Positions 48,834 through 61,685 of a DNA stretch of 64,000 nucleotides are shown in pieces. Source of the stretch: Chamaecyparis obtusa (lineage: Eukaryota > Streptophyta > Pinopsida > Cupressales > Cupressaceae); NCBI GenBank assembly GCA_027943335.1, contig BSBK01004085.1, positions 520,001-584,000 of the forward strand. Reading direction: 5' to 3'. Every line of letters starts with the position of its first letter. Position 1 is the stretch's first letter. The notes under the pieces were generated by a model, which worked only from the letters and a program-made list of their open reading frames with translations, was not told the DNA's origin and ran no database searches. Both the position numbers and the translations under genes were made by a program.

Positions 48834-49518
48834 CACTGTGGGGTAGTAAGCCTCATTTTATCAATTTTATCATTTGGATCATCTTTTGTATGCTTGTATT
48901 TGCTATTTTCCATGGAATTTTTGTAGGAAATAGGTCAAATCACACCTACAGTCGATTTAGTCATGCCTACAATCACTTGGATGACACCTACAAGTTCTGT
49001 GTCGACGCTTATTTGCTGAACATTTGTGCCTGGTTGATACTTTCTATTCTATCTTAAATTCTTTATTGTCTCCTATAATCAAAACAATCACACTTGTGCG
49101 ATAAAGATATATTGCCTTTGCCTGAAGAAGTCATGCTTGATGCTTGCGAGTTGAGAAGTGTCACTTGCCGATAATCTATTGTCACTTCTAACCAAATTTT
49201 GTGAAGCACTTTACATAACAAGTCACGCCTAGTATCATCTTTCTTACACCTACTTGTCTTAAAGTGTCACTTGACTTAATTAGTTTTATGCAATTTTAAA
49301 GTTTCTTTGCACTTAATAGCAATTTTCTTATGCTTTTTTAACTTTCTGTGTCACCTGTTACACTTTTAAGTGTCACCTGCTAACAATAAACTTACGCCTG
49401 CAAATAATTTAATATCACGTATTTTCTAGACAATGTCGCTTTCAATTTTTTATCATAATTTGCTTTCAGATTGATAAATTCTTTCATTTAACTCTCTGTT
49501 TGTACACTTTGACTATAA

Positions 49519-49790
49519 ATGAACAAGCACCAAAAAGTTTAGAAACCAGAAAGTAGGTTTAATCAAGAAGGGAAGGCACTAGATAAGAAGATCAAAAGGG
49601 AGAACCTAGCACATATCAAGGCCATTCTTGAGTCAACACAAGAGGAGGACAATTAGGTATATCAGAAATACCTTGTTGTGATTGAAGCTTACTAAAAGAA
49701 ATTTGTCTCTCTTAATTGGATCTTTAGTCCTTAGTTCAAATTTTTGTTTGAAAATTTGCAAATAAGGTACTTAAAATTCATTACATAAAT
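49519..49790 (+). pseudogene. short N-terminal ORF of D
   Basis: ATG 49519 followed by a Lys/Glu-rich stretch (KALDKKIKRENLAHIKAILE) with stops at TAG, TAG, TAA and TAG positions. It may be the start of a gag-like protein; no family is recognised. Confidence 0.4.
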
Positions 49791-50637
49791 CTTTGCTTTG
49801 TCAAATTTGATTTTGGTTTCCCCTCATTGTGATTGTTAGTGTTGACTAACTTGCTGGAGGACAAACACACTTGGAAGGAGCTATTGCCAAGGTGAGATGA
49901 AAACAATGAAATCACTTAAAAATGCCCCTAACTTTAGTTAGCTACAAAGAAGGAGGTAAGCCTAAAATAGTCATTTTTCCCTTATCTTGTGGCATTTGGT
50001 GCATTTAAAATATAGTAATTAAAAGGGATCAAAGAATCAGACACATAAATCAAAGCCCCTTTGTTTGAGGAAGAGAGTAGAAATACTCAATTCCCTATAG
50101 TTAGTGGGTGAAATCAATTGAACCTTGTTACTAGTGTTTGGTAACTAAAGGGAAAATTAGGGATATTCTCTTCACCTTCTTGGTGAACCAAATTCCCAAA
50201 AGCTTAACCTTAATTCCATTTTCCTTGCTTTCAAAATGAACATGCTAGAACTTTAGTGGGCTCACCTCCCAAGTTTTCCTTAACAAGGCTAGTGAGAGGG
50301 ACAACCCAAAGTGGGATACGCTCACTTTTGCCACAGAAATCCAACCCACTCTAAAATGAAACACATGTATCCTTAATGGGGTGCATGACAAATAGATTCT
50401 TATTTTTCAACCTTCCTCTAGTAGTCCCCATGGATTGTGCAAAATCATACTTTGGTGCATGTGGGAAGCCTCCTAACATACTTGGAGGATGAGAGATTAA
50501 AGTCTATTTGAATAGAATACATACTAAATCCTTGATAAATTAGCAAGCCTACCTCATTAAAGTCATTTAAAAGCCAAATTTGACCTTAGGTAGGTTTCTT
50601 GGAAGAATTTCTTGTGTTAATTGATTAAATCATTGAG
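49791..50637 (+). other. non-coding part of D
   Basis: No open frame of note. Presumed leader or spacer between the two coding stretches. Confidence 0.4.
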
Positions 50638-52722
50638 TTGTGCTTGAAGATCTTTGATTACAAAAAGAAAACATTCATTAAGATCCAAAAATCAATTAAT
50701 AATAAAGATTCAAGAGAATATTCTATTCAAGAAATGGAAAAAGAAATGGAAACATTATCCAAAAAATCTTCATTAAGAACATTGTCTCCTTGCCTCTATG
50801 ATCAAGAAAAACATCATGAACGCCATATCTTTGATAATTCAAAATTTGATCAAAAAGAATATCATGAAGACCCTATATTTGATCAAGAATATCCTAATGA
50901 TAAACCAATATTTGATGAAGAACCTATTTCAAAATATCTAGAGAATCTCATCTTTGATCAAGGAAATCAAGAGGAATTAGTCCCATCTCAACAATATTCA
51001 TCATATGAAAACTCTTTGGGAAACACAAATACATCCAAATATCCTTGGGATAGATCATTTACTCATTTTGGAAATTCATATGAATCAGCTTTGGAAAAAC
51101 TTCTTGAAAATGATCTCATCATGTTGCCTCAAATCACTTCATGTGGTTTTATCTTTTTGAGAAACTATTGTGCCTATCATAGACATAATGAGCATGAAAC
51201 TTCAGATTGCATGGAGTTGAAACATAAAATCCAAAATCTTATTAATGATGACATAATTGAAATTGAAAATCCTAATGACTCATCTAATGAAGATACCACT
51301 CTCAAGAAAGATCAAACTTATGAACACATGTCTAGTAGTGGTCATCTTATAGCTTTCACCTATTCCACCATTCCTCCATTTCATATAGAAGAAAAGCTAT
51401 CCAATTTTCCTCCATCAAACAAAGATCCAAATAGTTTTCATAATGACTATGTATACCCTCAAGGGCTACCTCTAAAAGAGATCCAAGCTAACCTACATCT
51501 TGCTACAAACTTTTTTCATGCTTCAAAGGTTATAGACCCCAAGCCTTCATGTGCTACAATGCCTATTGTACCTATTTCAAATGAACATCCATCATCCCTT
51601 CAAGAATCTCATGTGAAAATCCAAAGTCCTACATTGTCCTTAGAAGTGGCTTCATGTCAAGAGACTAATCAAAATTTCAAAGAAACAAGTCTTATTAAGG
51701 ATCAAGATCAACATAATATCCCTCCTTATCCTATAGTTGACCAAAGTCCCATATCCCAAGAATCCCATGATTAACCCTTCATACCCTTCCATTTCTTTCA
51801 AGAAGATATACTTCTATCTCAAACACTTCATATTCCTTCACCTCCTATATCATATCCATCCCCTAAGAAAGATCAAGGTATTCCTTCAATCTATGATGAA
51901 CTTATCAAAAATCAAAAGCAAAGTATTCTTCCTAGGCCATCAAAAGATCCTTTTCAAGATCAAAGTATCCCAACAGCCACTTTTCATAAGCCTCCATATC
52001 TATCTCAAGCTTCAAATGCTCCTATCAAAGTCACTCCTATGAAAGCTATTCAAAAGCCTATTGGTACAAAGATAAATCCTAAAGATGAAAGCCTTGGTCA
52101 TACGGCTCAAAACAAAGATGTTGAAATCCCTTCCACATCCCATTTACCTTCATTTGTGCATAAGCATATTCCTTCTACATCTTCCAAATCCATTCTTGGT
52201 CCCTATATCCAAAAGTTAAAACCTTATACATCCTCCAAATACATATTGGGCCCTTATATTCCTCCATCAACTTTTCCTACCATCCCTATCCCACAATCCA
52301 CTTACCCTATATCATATCAAGATCAACAAAGACATACATACTTGAGAAACCAAACACCCAACCATATGAATCCTCCATATCAGACCATCCATATGAACCA
52401 TCCATATCAACCTTATTCATCCACCAATCCCAAGTCCTTTGAAATAAATTTGAATTTGCAACATAAAAATCATAAATCGAAGAATCCAATTATGTATGAA
52501 GAGCACCATGTCCCATCTAATCGACATGTGAATGAAAGAAAAAAAGAAATATTCAAGAGACCACAAAGGTCCATCAAGAAAAAAGAAAAATCAAATAAAA
52601 TGTGGGTTCCTAAAGTCCTCATTGAAGAAATGTATTCTAAAGCATCCAAAAGGAAAGAAAAAACAAAGAAAGTGTGGATTCCCAAGTCACTTTTGAAGGA
52701 CTTACACACAAAAGAGAAATAA
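50638..52722 (+). pseudogene. gag-like ORF of D, one internal stop
   Basis: 695 codons in one frame, interrupted only by TAA at 51772-51774. The track-length start used here is a non-ATG codon (50638); the first in-frame ATGs follow shortly after. The N-terminal part is acidic with FDQ/DEEP repeats. CAYHRHNEHETSDCMELKHK followed by IQNLINDDII (about 51165-51270) is the C-x2-H-x4-H-x4-C-type motif found in plant gypsy gag/pol linkers. The C-terminal half is Pro/Ser/Tyr-rich (ILGPYI, NHMNPPYQTIHMNHPYQPY), ending in Lys-rich KEKTKKVWIPKSLLKDLHTK. It is less decayed than the other ORFs in the window, consistent with D being the youngest nested element. Confidence 0.7.
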
Positions 52723-54784
52723 AGTTGACATTCAAGCTTCCAAAGGCTTCCACTTCACATTCTCCCAAAAGCATTCCATCTCATCCATCCATTTTGAGTC
52801 CTTGTGTCCCAAGATCCATATCCTCTCTTACATTAAAATCTCAAGCTATTTCACCCATTTTTCCTTCATTATTCCACTACCCTTCAAGGTGTTTATCGAT
52901 GTTGATCTTGATAATACTTCTTATCCTCCTATTCATTATCCTTCCATTCCCTTTTTCATGTCCACATATGGAAAGACTTATTATCCTCTCATTCATTATC
53001 ATTCCATTTCCATTATCCAATCCATTGCATAAATTTTTAGCCACCCTCTACCTTATCCACCATATCACATTTCCATCACCCTATCAACATGTTTGAGCAT
53101 ACCTTTCAGCAGCCTTGGCTTGTCATATCATACCTTTTCAAAGAGTATCTAAAGAGCATGAAGTTTGAGTCCATCAAAAAAAGAAAAAAAAAAGAGAAAA
53201 AAAGGAAAAAAAAGAAAGAAAGAAAAAAAGAAGAAAAGAAATCCATCCTATGGTGAAAACCACTTCTTATGGCATCTTGGACAAGTACCATGATGAAAAC
53301 CTAGCAAACAGGTGTCATGCATAATTACTCTCTCTTGCACTCTACACTTGGGGGCAAGTTTCATCCATCATATCCTCCATCTTTCTACCATTGATCTCAG
53401 TTGCATCCATATTCCAACTTTCACCTTTTATCTTGACATGAGTTATCCTATCTATCAACCTATTCACTTATTGCATTCGCACTACCCTATCATGATCTTG
53501 CTTATCCTAAATCCACCTACATTATTTATAAGAAGCCTTCCCATAATCCCAAACCATTCACTCATAGCCTTCACCACTCCTTTATCATGATTGTGTGATC
53601 TTATCCACATTGATACCTTGATCTTGATCCAATTGAAAAATAAAAGAAATGGAAAAAAATGTTAGAAAAAGTCTCTTGATATGTCCATTCCTTTGGACCA
53701 TTTTCATGATACCAGGTCATTATTCCATATGCAATCCAACACCACATCATTGGCCTATATTGAGATATTATTTTTCCTTATCTTGGATAATCTTTAGGAG
53801 ATGGTCGTATGGGTATCATTCACTTGCTTCATCCATCATTGCCTATTCATTGGTGAATCATTACTTTGCAAATCCATCTTTCATGTCCTATACCTTGCTA
53901 GACATTTGGGGAATTCAATGTGATCTTGCTTGAGAATAAGTGATCTCTAAAAATCCAAAAACATAAAAAAATCTCTAAAAATCCAAAAAAAATACAAAAT
54001 CTCTAAAAATAAAAAAAAATAAAAAAGTTCTAAAAATAAAAAAAATTAAAAAATTGCAAATCTTAAGTAAACACTCAAAAGCTGCATTGCCCAACAAAGC
54101 ACTATCTTTTCCAAATCAAACCGGGGCCACCAATCCAAATTCAATGAGCTTATCAAAGCAGACATCAATTGGCTCAAATCATTGCATCAAAATTCAAAGA
54201 TTGCTACACTTGAACTTATTGATCAATATCACATTTCAATATCCAAATACTTGATCTAAACAACAACAAATGACAAATCAGATCAAAATCTAAAAGGCTT
54301 AAACATAACTAAGGATCAAAGTGGATGAATTTTTTTTAAATATGGATCTACAAACAAAAGCAAAAATGTTCAAAGTGTTACTAATTTTTTAGAAACATGT
54401 CTTTTAGCAAATCGATGATGGTTGACTAGATGAGCGATGATGAAGACATGATATTTTCTTGATTTCTATTTGAGTGCTTGTCAAGTTGATTCATAGCAAT
54501 ATGCAAATCCATCTAATGACCTGATCATCAAAGAATCATTGAAGACATTTGTATATGAAAGGAATCAATTCTTTGTCTGTTTACTTGCAATATTAAAATC
54601 TGAGGAAAGAGGTATTCATATCATCATGGTTGAACCAGTGATGGTTGTACCAATTTCATGTTCCAAAAGCTTGATGATGAAAATAAGCTTCCAAATTCTG
54701 AATAATGACAGTTAGCTGCATACATCTTAGGTTAAATGCATTTAATGTATTTTCCTTTCTTAGCTTGAAAAAAAAATTACAAGA
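52723..54784 (+). other. 3' non-coding region of D
   Basis: CT/CAT-rich sequence with no convincing gene, a 75-bp purine stretch at about 53176-53250 (A-rich with scattered G), and an A-rich tandem stretch at 53935-54060 made of TCTCTAAAAATCC-like units. Confidence 0.6.
53935..54060. repeat. A-rich tandem repeat in D
   Basis: Units TCTCTAAAAATCCAAAAA / TCTCTAAAAATAAAAAAA repeat about every 20-40 bp. Confidence 0.75.
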
Positions 54785-54800
54785 GGAAAGCTAAAGGGGG
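54785..54800 (+). other. polypurine tract of D
   Basis: GGAAAGCTAAAGGGGG directly before the 3' LTR. Confidence 0.75.
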
Positions 54801-56941
54801 TGTAGTTATCATCATCAAAAGACCAAATCAAGATACATCAAATGATCAATGATATCATCAATGGTACATCATCAAATTTCTTGAAATCTACATCATCAAA
54901 TGTCCATCAATACAATTAAAGTCCTAATCAACATCATCAATGTCTGAAGTATCCATCATAAAAAATCATGTTCAATCTGATCATCAAAGGTACATCAAGG
55001 TCATAAAGATACATCTTCAAATGTCTGATCCATCAAATGATTCATGCTTCATCAAGGATATCTTCAACAATCAATCATGCTAATCAAATAGGGGCAACCT
55101 AATCTTGTTCATCACCTTCTCTTCTATCAATCCATAATTTTGCATCATGATAACATCCAATCAACTCCATATCATCAAAACATCTAATCATATCATGTAT
55201 CAAATATCAATCAGTCAAATCATCCAATTGATCATCTAACGTCAATCAAAGTTATCCTATCATCCATTTGCTCATCTTGAGTGCATCAAATCTCCTAACT
55301 CTAGATCTTGAGGAAGGAAAATCATTGTTTTGTCTCTCTAGATCTTGAGAGAAAAATATCAAACCACCATCAACATATTCTATCAGATTAACATCAACAT
55401 CAACCAAGTGATTCTGACTAACATCAAATGATACCAAATCATCATCAACTTATCTGGAGTATCAACACCTTATCTCTTCTCATCAATCAAATCTTTTATC
55501 ATCAAATTCTCTCATGAACAGAGAATTTTCAAATTTCTATATCGGGAAAAAAATCAAAATTTCCCAATCTGAATCAAATCATCCAAAATCATTTCAATTC
55601 ATTTCCCAAGGGGGCATGCAATCATATCATCAGATCAAAATCATAAAAAATTAGGGACCGATCAGCGAATCAAAGTGAAATCTTTTATTAGAAATTTTTT
55701 TCATAATCAAACGAAAGGGGCATCATATTGAATATGATCATCAAATTAGGTTGGACATCAAGAGAGTTTCATATCAATCATCAAATCAGGTATCATATCA
55801 GGATCGATCATCAAATCAAACATCATACCATGGAATGATCATCAGAGAACCGCATTAATCAGGCTAGTTTCATATCAATCAACATCAATCTAGTATCGGA
55901 AATCAAAGGATCGACCATCGAAAAATATTAAAAACATCAAATGACATTAGAGATTGACCATCGTTGAATCAGGACCTATCAATCAAGCCAGATCAGAGTA
56001 TTCTTTGAATCGACATGCTTTACACATCAACTCAAAGAGGGGCATTTGTAATCATCTAAAAATGGACAAAGACAAATTAATGATAATTCAAAGTAAATCA
56101 AGTGAAATCAGAGAAAATCAAGGACAATTGAATCAATTGAATCACAATGCACAATTAGCCAATCAAAATGAAAATCAAGTTTTAATTCGAGATCAATCAA
56201 AATTGAGAGAATTTTAATCAAGTGCAATCAAATCAAAATACAATTAATTCAATTAATTGTATACTCTTGGATTAAATTAAATTTAACCCATTCAAGGGTT
56301 ACATGGCTAAAATAAATCAATTAAATCAATTAATAAAAATCAATTACTCTCAACAAACCAAAAGGAGAGAAAATCAACCAACCAATGAGAGTTGAGGAAA
56401 GGCATTCACATGGATCAAGCCAAATTGAATCTCATTCACTCAAAGTGAAAATGAATCTTAACCATCCATCTTGTCTACTTGTCCCAAGCTTGGAGGACAC
56501 AAACTTTTCTTTGCTTCAAAGGGTGGAACCAAAGACTTAACCCCAACTCAACCATGATTAAACACTACACCCCCTACCATTGGGAAAATCTATAAAAGGA
56601 AGGCCAAAATTCTTTGTTATTATCAACCACCTATCTAAGAATTGCATCAAACCTCTTGCAATTTAAGTTTATAAAGGCATTTAAGAGAAATTTTAGCATT
56701 CATCTTGATAATTTTTAGCTTTAGCATATTGTTTTATCTCTATCATTCTCATACTAGGACTGTCATTAGTGAGAGCTTGCTGAGAGCTCATTCATTAACA
56801 TCTTAATAAGAGAGCCATAGGATGATCAATTAGTCATTGATTTTGTTAAATAGTTGCTCAATTGTGGTTGTATTTAGTTATTATTTCACTTCTTATTGAT
56901 GATTAACCCTAATTCTATGAAGATACTTTTATTAGTATACA
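54801..56941 (+). repeat. 3' LTR of D
   Basis: 2,141 bp. The first 1.5 kb is low complexity, built of ATCATCAAAT/CATCAATC motifs. TATA box TATAAAAG at 56591-56598 (CTATAAAAGGAAGGCC), then R/U5 shared with the 5' remnant. Confidence 0.88.
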
Positions 56942-57544
56942 CACTTAAATCCCAATTGCAGACTTGTGTATGTCTTCTTGTTTCTATCTTGAATCTTTAT
57001 ATATTAATGTCACAAAGTGAATTAGTATATGGTATACAAAGTATATTGTGAGATTGTCTTTGAGTTCTTGCCAAAGTTAGGATTAAATCCTTAAAGATAG
57101 TACCAGAGAATTCAGGGTGAAATAGGAATTTGATGTCCAAGTATGTGAGTGAGAGGAATAATAGGCAAAGAACTTATTCTGGATTTGGGTGTGTTTAAGT
57201 TAGATTTTCAGTTGATGTATGTTCTATTGTGACTCTGTGCCTTAGGAGAAGACATTGGTCCATCATCAGGAGGAATTTCCCCATCATCAATCAAACAAAT
57301 ATAAATGATGAAATCCTTAAATCAGTTGGTAAAGGCTATGAATGTGTAATATTTTGGAGACTCCTTTCATGAAGTGAGTCAAGGGTACACCCGCTTGACT
57401 ATTAGACTCAAAGTGTATGGTGATCCTTGTTGATCCTTGTTAATTGGCCCTCTTCCTTACAGACTTTGGAGTGGTGATAGAGTCAGTGACATTAGTTTAT
57501 CAATCATAGTGTAAATCTGCAAGTAGAAAGAAAAGGAACCAACA
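56942..57544 (+). repeat. 3' LTR of C, right part
   Basis: Matches 37765-38367 and ends ACCAACA. Confidence 0.92.
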
Positions 57545-57549
57545 ATGCA

Positions 57550-58189
57550 GAAGAAAAGAGAGAATATCTTTAGACTAGTGAAGTATTTTGATAGAGTTCA
57601 GTGACCAAGTGAAACAGAGTAAGGAAGTGAAGGATAGAATAGAGATAAAATTGATAGATAAGATCAAATCAATACTAGAAGGAGAAGATCTGCAATCAAC
57701 ATACAAGTGCAGACCGAAGGATCAAGTACTAAGACATTCTAATAAGTGTATCAGGGTAAATCTCTTAACAAAGTGGTTTTAACCAACCTTATGTAATCTC
57801 TTAACCGAGTGCTTACTTAGTTGTAAGTTTCAAATCCTTTTGCAAGGTAGATTGTATAATTCTTTTATCTCTTAACAGGGTAGACCCCTCAAAGGGTAGA
57901 TCATATTTTGTGATCAAATTTTTAGCCCTAACATGCAAACTTTATACTACATTAGTGAAGATTTGTGAGTGTCATCCCCACCCCAGTTTTACCTTCCAAG
58001 GGTTTCTATGTAACCAAGTTATTGTGTTATGAGTACTTTCATGAATAATGTTTAGCTTATTAGTTTTATTACATTGATGAAGTCTATAATAATGCTATGC
58101 AAGTTTTTAGTAATGTTAAAATGGATTAATAAGTGATATCTGATTCACCCCCCTCTCTTAGCATCACATTTCCCAATAGATTTCCAACA
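57550..58189 (+). repeat. 3' LTR of B, right part
   Basis: Matches about 28720-29357 and ends TTTCCAACA. Element A resumes right after it. Confidence 0.9.
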
Positions 58190-58195
58190 AATGAA

Positions 58196-58640
58196 CCCTA
58201 TCATAATTTTGGAAAGGGAAGAATTAAGATTAAGTTTTAGAATGGATATCATTGGCTACTACAAGAGGTAATGCATGTTTCAAGATTGAGTAGGAATTTA
58301 ATTTCAATAGGGAAACTAGGCGATGAAGGCTGGAGAGTTACTTTTAATGATAAAAATTCCAAAGTTTCAAAAGGTTCCTTAGTAGTATAAAAGGTGTGAA
58401 AGTAGGCACCTCATATCTTTGTATAGGTCATATTGTTCCTTCTACTTTAATTGTTACAGAGAAAAGTCAATGTTTAGAAATAGTTGTTGTAGTTGAGAAG
58501 GTAGAACCTGAAATAGTCATTGTTGATTATTAAATAGCACTATGACACAACAGAATTGGGCACATGAATTATGAAAACAGTATGAAATTACTTCATTCAA
58601 ATAAATTTTTACAAGGTCTCTGATGTTTAAATTGAGTGTG
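58196..58640 (+). pseudogene. Copia protease tail / pre-integrase fragment of A
   Basis: HNFGKGRIKIKF, LLQEVMHVSRLSRNLISIGK, DEGWRVTF, SKGSLVV, TLYLC-like and RIGHMNYENSMKLLHSNKFL follow the usual order after the protease in Copia polyproteins, ending with the GAG-pre-integrase box. Stops occur at TAG, TAA and TGA positions, with a frameshift near 58395. It ends where LTR-like sequence of H starts. Confidence 0.75.
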
Positions 58641-61600
58641 CAGGATCATGGCCATGGAATTTTATCGGAGAACCATGACTAACCCCTATGTGAATCCTGT
58701 AAAACCAAGCTTGTGTCTATTGAAGAGACAAAACCTCATTGTAATGTATTTTCCTTTGTATAGTGTATAGTGTGAATTTTATTTGCATTCATTAAATTGT
58801 GAAATTTATAAATGGACTTGCCAAGCGTGTTGCAATATGTAATGTAGTACCAATTGGCACACTTGTTGTGAAAATGACGTGTCATGGCATGTCCACTTGG
58901 AAAGCTGGAGGACTCACCTTTTCCACTAGCTACCTAGCTCTATTCCCCATAAGGACCACTTGGTTTGTGAGCCAAAGTGGAGTCATATCCATTGAAATTC
59001 GTAGGTGACCTTAACGAGGGTTTTTGAGGGGTTATTTGGCCACCTAGGGTTGAGTTTAACCTATTTTTGACTAGCCCACTTCATATACCTATGGGTTAGG
59101 GGAGTTTTTGACCATAGGATACCTTATTTAGGCCTTGGGAAGCCTCCAAAAAGTTACTTATCCAAGATGGCCGAAAATCATAATGGGAAGCACGACCTTG
59201 GGAAGATCACATGCTTTGGGAAGATAAACCTTGTCTACTTTTCATGCCACTATCTTTTAAAGAATCTTTATTTTAGAAATGTGTGGGGGTTTGGGAAAAG
59301 TGACCAATAGGAGCTCACACTTCTTCCTAGGATGGGAGAATGGGAGGATTTTGAATATAGAAGGGAAATTGGAGAGATTTCCTCTCAATCACCCACTCTC
59401 TAACTTTAGAGACTACTAAAGGATTTAGGAGAAAAGGAAGGAAAGACAAAAGGGAAGGGCTCTACGTCAATATTCATTACCATGACTTTTATTGCAAGGT
59501 TGGTAGCTCTCAAGTTTTACACTTCTCTTTATGGTGTCTTGCTTATGGCTTCCATGAAAGAATGAAGAAGGATTGTTCATGTTTATGTTGTATAGTGTAT
59601 GTTTTTACTGGTATGCTGATTTTGTAGTATGAAGTGTTGTTATGTGAAGTAAAAATCTGCATGCATTTTCTTGTCATTTTGTATGTTGTTTAAGGGATTT
59701 TGTTCAAGGCCATACTCACCCTTGGGAGGGAAGAGTAGCCTTATGGGTGAAGGGGGTTTGACAACCCTCTTGGTGTAGAGTCTCCCTCCTTGAGAGAGAG
59801 AGATGCACCATGGATTATGGGGTCCATGGTAAGCTAGTAGCTTTGAATATGCTTAGGGGTCATAAGGGTTTTCTTGGGGGGCATAAGGGTTTTGGCCGTA
59901 TTTGGTTGATTTGTGTTGGGTTGTGACGAGGATTTATGTTGCTCTTGTATGAAAGAAATGAGAAGTTATGTTGATTTTGTGTGAAAGAGTTGTTTCCTTG
60001 TTGAAGGCTTGCATTTCATCTCTAGCGTTGTCTCCCATTGGGTACTTGGTCTACCTTCACCCTTAGGAAGCTTTATTTCAAGCTCCTTGTGTTAGCCTTG
60101 GGAGGGTGTAACTATGGGTGTAATTATGTTGTGTATGTGTTTCATTTGTATTCATGCATACCCGGGTTAGCATTGGTTCTCCTAGCTCAGGGGTGGCCTC
60201 TTAGAGGCCTAGGATGGGAGGTGAGCTTCCCATGGCCATCCTACAAAGCTTTCTTTTGCAAGTCCTTGAAGCATCTTGTTTCCATGAAGAGATTATAAAG
60301 AGGAATATGCATTTGTTGGAGGAGTTTTGGTCCTCTTAGAAATGTAAAGGAGTAGATCACTTTGTTAAATTATTTTCAAAAAAAGTATGAAGTTTGTTTA
60401 AGGAGATGTAAATATATGTATTTCTCATTTGAAGTTAGGCGTCTCCATTTCAGTGCATAAATTTTTTTTTATTTGAAGCCATTGTGTTGTAAAAGAATCT
60501 ATGTTATCATGACATTGAAGAAGATTTATATATATTGTGCATTTTGGCATATTTTTGTGTTTCAAAAAGGATGAAATGTGAGTCAACTATATTAGAAAAT
60601 TTCCTTGTAAGTGTTGATTGTTGTTTTAGGGACAAATTTGATTCTAATGTAGTTTCATTATTTTTCCTTAGAATAGAAAAGTATCTAGTTTTAAAAAAAA
60701 AAAGAAATAAAGCATCTTGTATTTAATGGTCATTTATCTCCTATTCCTGTTTGTAATAGGCATCCGGTTTTAAAGAAAATCTGTTGTTGTTATATGAACT
60801 TGTGAAAATATGAAAAGAATTCTAATTTATTAAATGCTTTATTTTCTAGTGAAGGAATTAATCATATTTCTGTATTTTAGTTTCAATCCTATGTATATCC
60901 TATTGTTTAAGTTTAGTTTACATTTAAAAGGAAGGTCTTGTTTATAAGGGTAACTTTGTTGTGTTGTGTTTTTCCTAGTAGTGGATTTCTAGGCATGACA
61001 CATGCAAAAATGGTTTTTATCTCAAAATAGAGTTTATTTCTCTTTTTCAACTCATCATCAGATGTTGAGTTTAGAAAGTTAACAAATTGAAATTGAAAAT
61101 TGATTTAAAGTTAACTTCTTTTTTGATTGTGTATGATTTAATATGAATTAATTTAATAAATAAAGTGATTTATTTTCCACTTAACTAATTTTGAATTAAA
61201 ACAATTGATTTATGGGTTAATCAATTATTTAATCAAACTTTATTCCAATTAAATCATTAAATTTGACAACTTTCATTTTAAATCAATTAAATAAATATTC
61301 AATTGATTGTTTGTAGGAATTTTGATTTATTGTCAAAATAAAAACAATATTAATTAGGAATAAATAGAATTAAATCTAAATAAATAATTAAGTGGTAGAA
61401 TTAAATTCATTAATTAAATATTCATCATATTCAATTAATCAACTTTAGGATAAATAATGACATTTATCACCAAATAATACTCAATTAAAGATAATTATGA
61501 TAAATTAGGAATATTCAAGGAATATTCTCTGATGCAGAATTAAGATAATCAATTAGGTTTTTGATAAATTGATGTGAAGATGTGCTTAGGTTAGGACTTT

Positions 61601-61670
61601 GATGTCGATTTTGATTAAATTTTTGATGTAAGAGGTTAATGAACCTATAGCCCATTTTTGGGGTATTACA
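58639..61670 (-). repeat. putative 3-kb LTR of element H, minus strand
   Basis: On the minus strand TGTAATACCCCAAAAATGGG starts at 61670, directly after a purine tract. The left end is inferred from TGTGCAGGATC at 58637-58647, where Copia A stops, giving a TG...CA unit of about 3 kb. The inside is long non-coding DNA, with CTTGGGAGG motifs at 59700-60200 and a very AT-rich part at 61080-61500. There is no second copy in the window, so the left limit is uncertain. Several short open frames (for example 60038-60298) show no known motif. Confidence 0.45.
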
Positions 61671-61685
61671 TTTTGCCCCTCTTTG
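61671..61685 (-). other. polypurine tract of H
   Basis: CAAAGAGGGGCAAAA on the minus strand, immediately upstream of the LTR start TGTAATACCCC. Confidence 0.6.

Larger units (their letters stand above)
48495..56941 (+). mobile_element. LTR element D (no RT) nested in C
   Basis: A short 5' LTR remnant (48495-48833) matches the end of a 3' LTR of about 2.1 kb (54801-56941); both end in TTATTAGTATACA. The primer site TGGTGCCCACTGTGGGG starts at 48837. The purine tract AAAGCTAAAGGGGG lies directly before TGTAGTTATC at 54801. The inside has a gag-like ORF and no pol. The right junction is exact: C resumes at CACTT (56942), matching 37765 in the intact LTR. The left junction is a deletion. Confidence 0.88.
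36136..57544 (+). mobile_element. Ty3/gypsy element C
   Basis: The 5' LTR 36136-38367 (TGTTAGGTCATT...ACCAACA) pairs with 46970-48464 plus 56942-57544. Flanks ATGCG (36131-36135) and ATGCA (57545-57549) form a 5-bp duplication with one CpG-type change. The primer site TGGCGACTTTGCTGGGGA is at 38371-38388. Coding order is gag, protease, an extra RNase H, RT, a second RNase H, integrase. It is dead through stops and frameshifts, and carries a solo LTR and element D as later insertions. Confidence 0.92.
28163..58189 (+). mobile_element. LTR element B (no RT) split by C
   Basis: The 5' LTR (28163-29357) matches 35567-36135 joined to 57550-58189; both copies begin TGTAGATCCC and end TTTCCAACA. 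The primer site TGGTATCAGAGCGCT is at 29360-29374. The inside carries a coiled-coil/zinc-knuckle ORF1 and a long ORF2 of unknown family but no protease, reverse transcriptase or integrase, so B is non-autonomous. Element C sits inside its 3' LTR. Many CGAGT/CCGAGT motifs are spread through the LTR. Confidence 0.88.
26895..58640 (+). mobile_element. Copia element A, interrupted by nested insertions
   Basis: The remains consist of a putative 5' LTR (26895-27325), a tRNA-Met-like primer site, a gag fragment (27410-28065) and, 30 kb further on, a protease-tail/pre-integrase fragment (58196-58640). The two coding parts are in the right order for one Copia polyprotein, but the zinc knuckle and the protease active site between them are missing. 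A deletion on the left side of the B insertion explains that. No 3' LTR is seen. Confidence 0.6.

Noticed and set aside
52307..53291. Minus-strand frames of 60-79 codons in D
   Set aside because: Antisense shadows of the gag-like ORF and of a poly-purine stretch.
58799..60298. Short plus-strand frames (58799-59008, 60038-60298)
   Set aside because: No motifs and they lie inside the probable H LTR.
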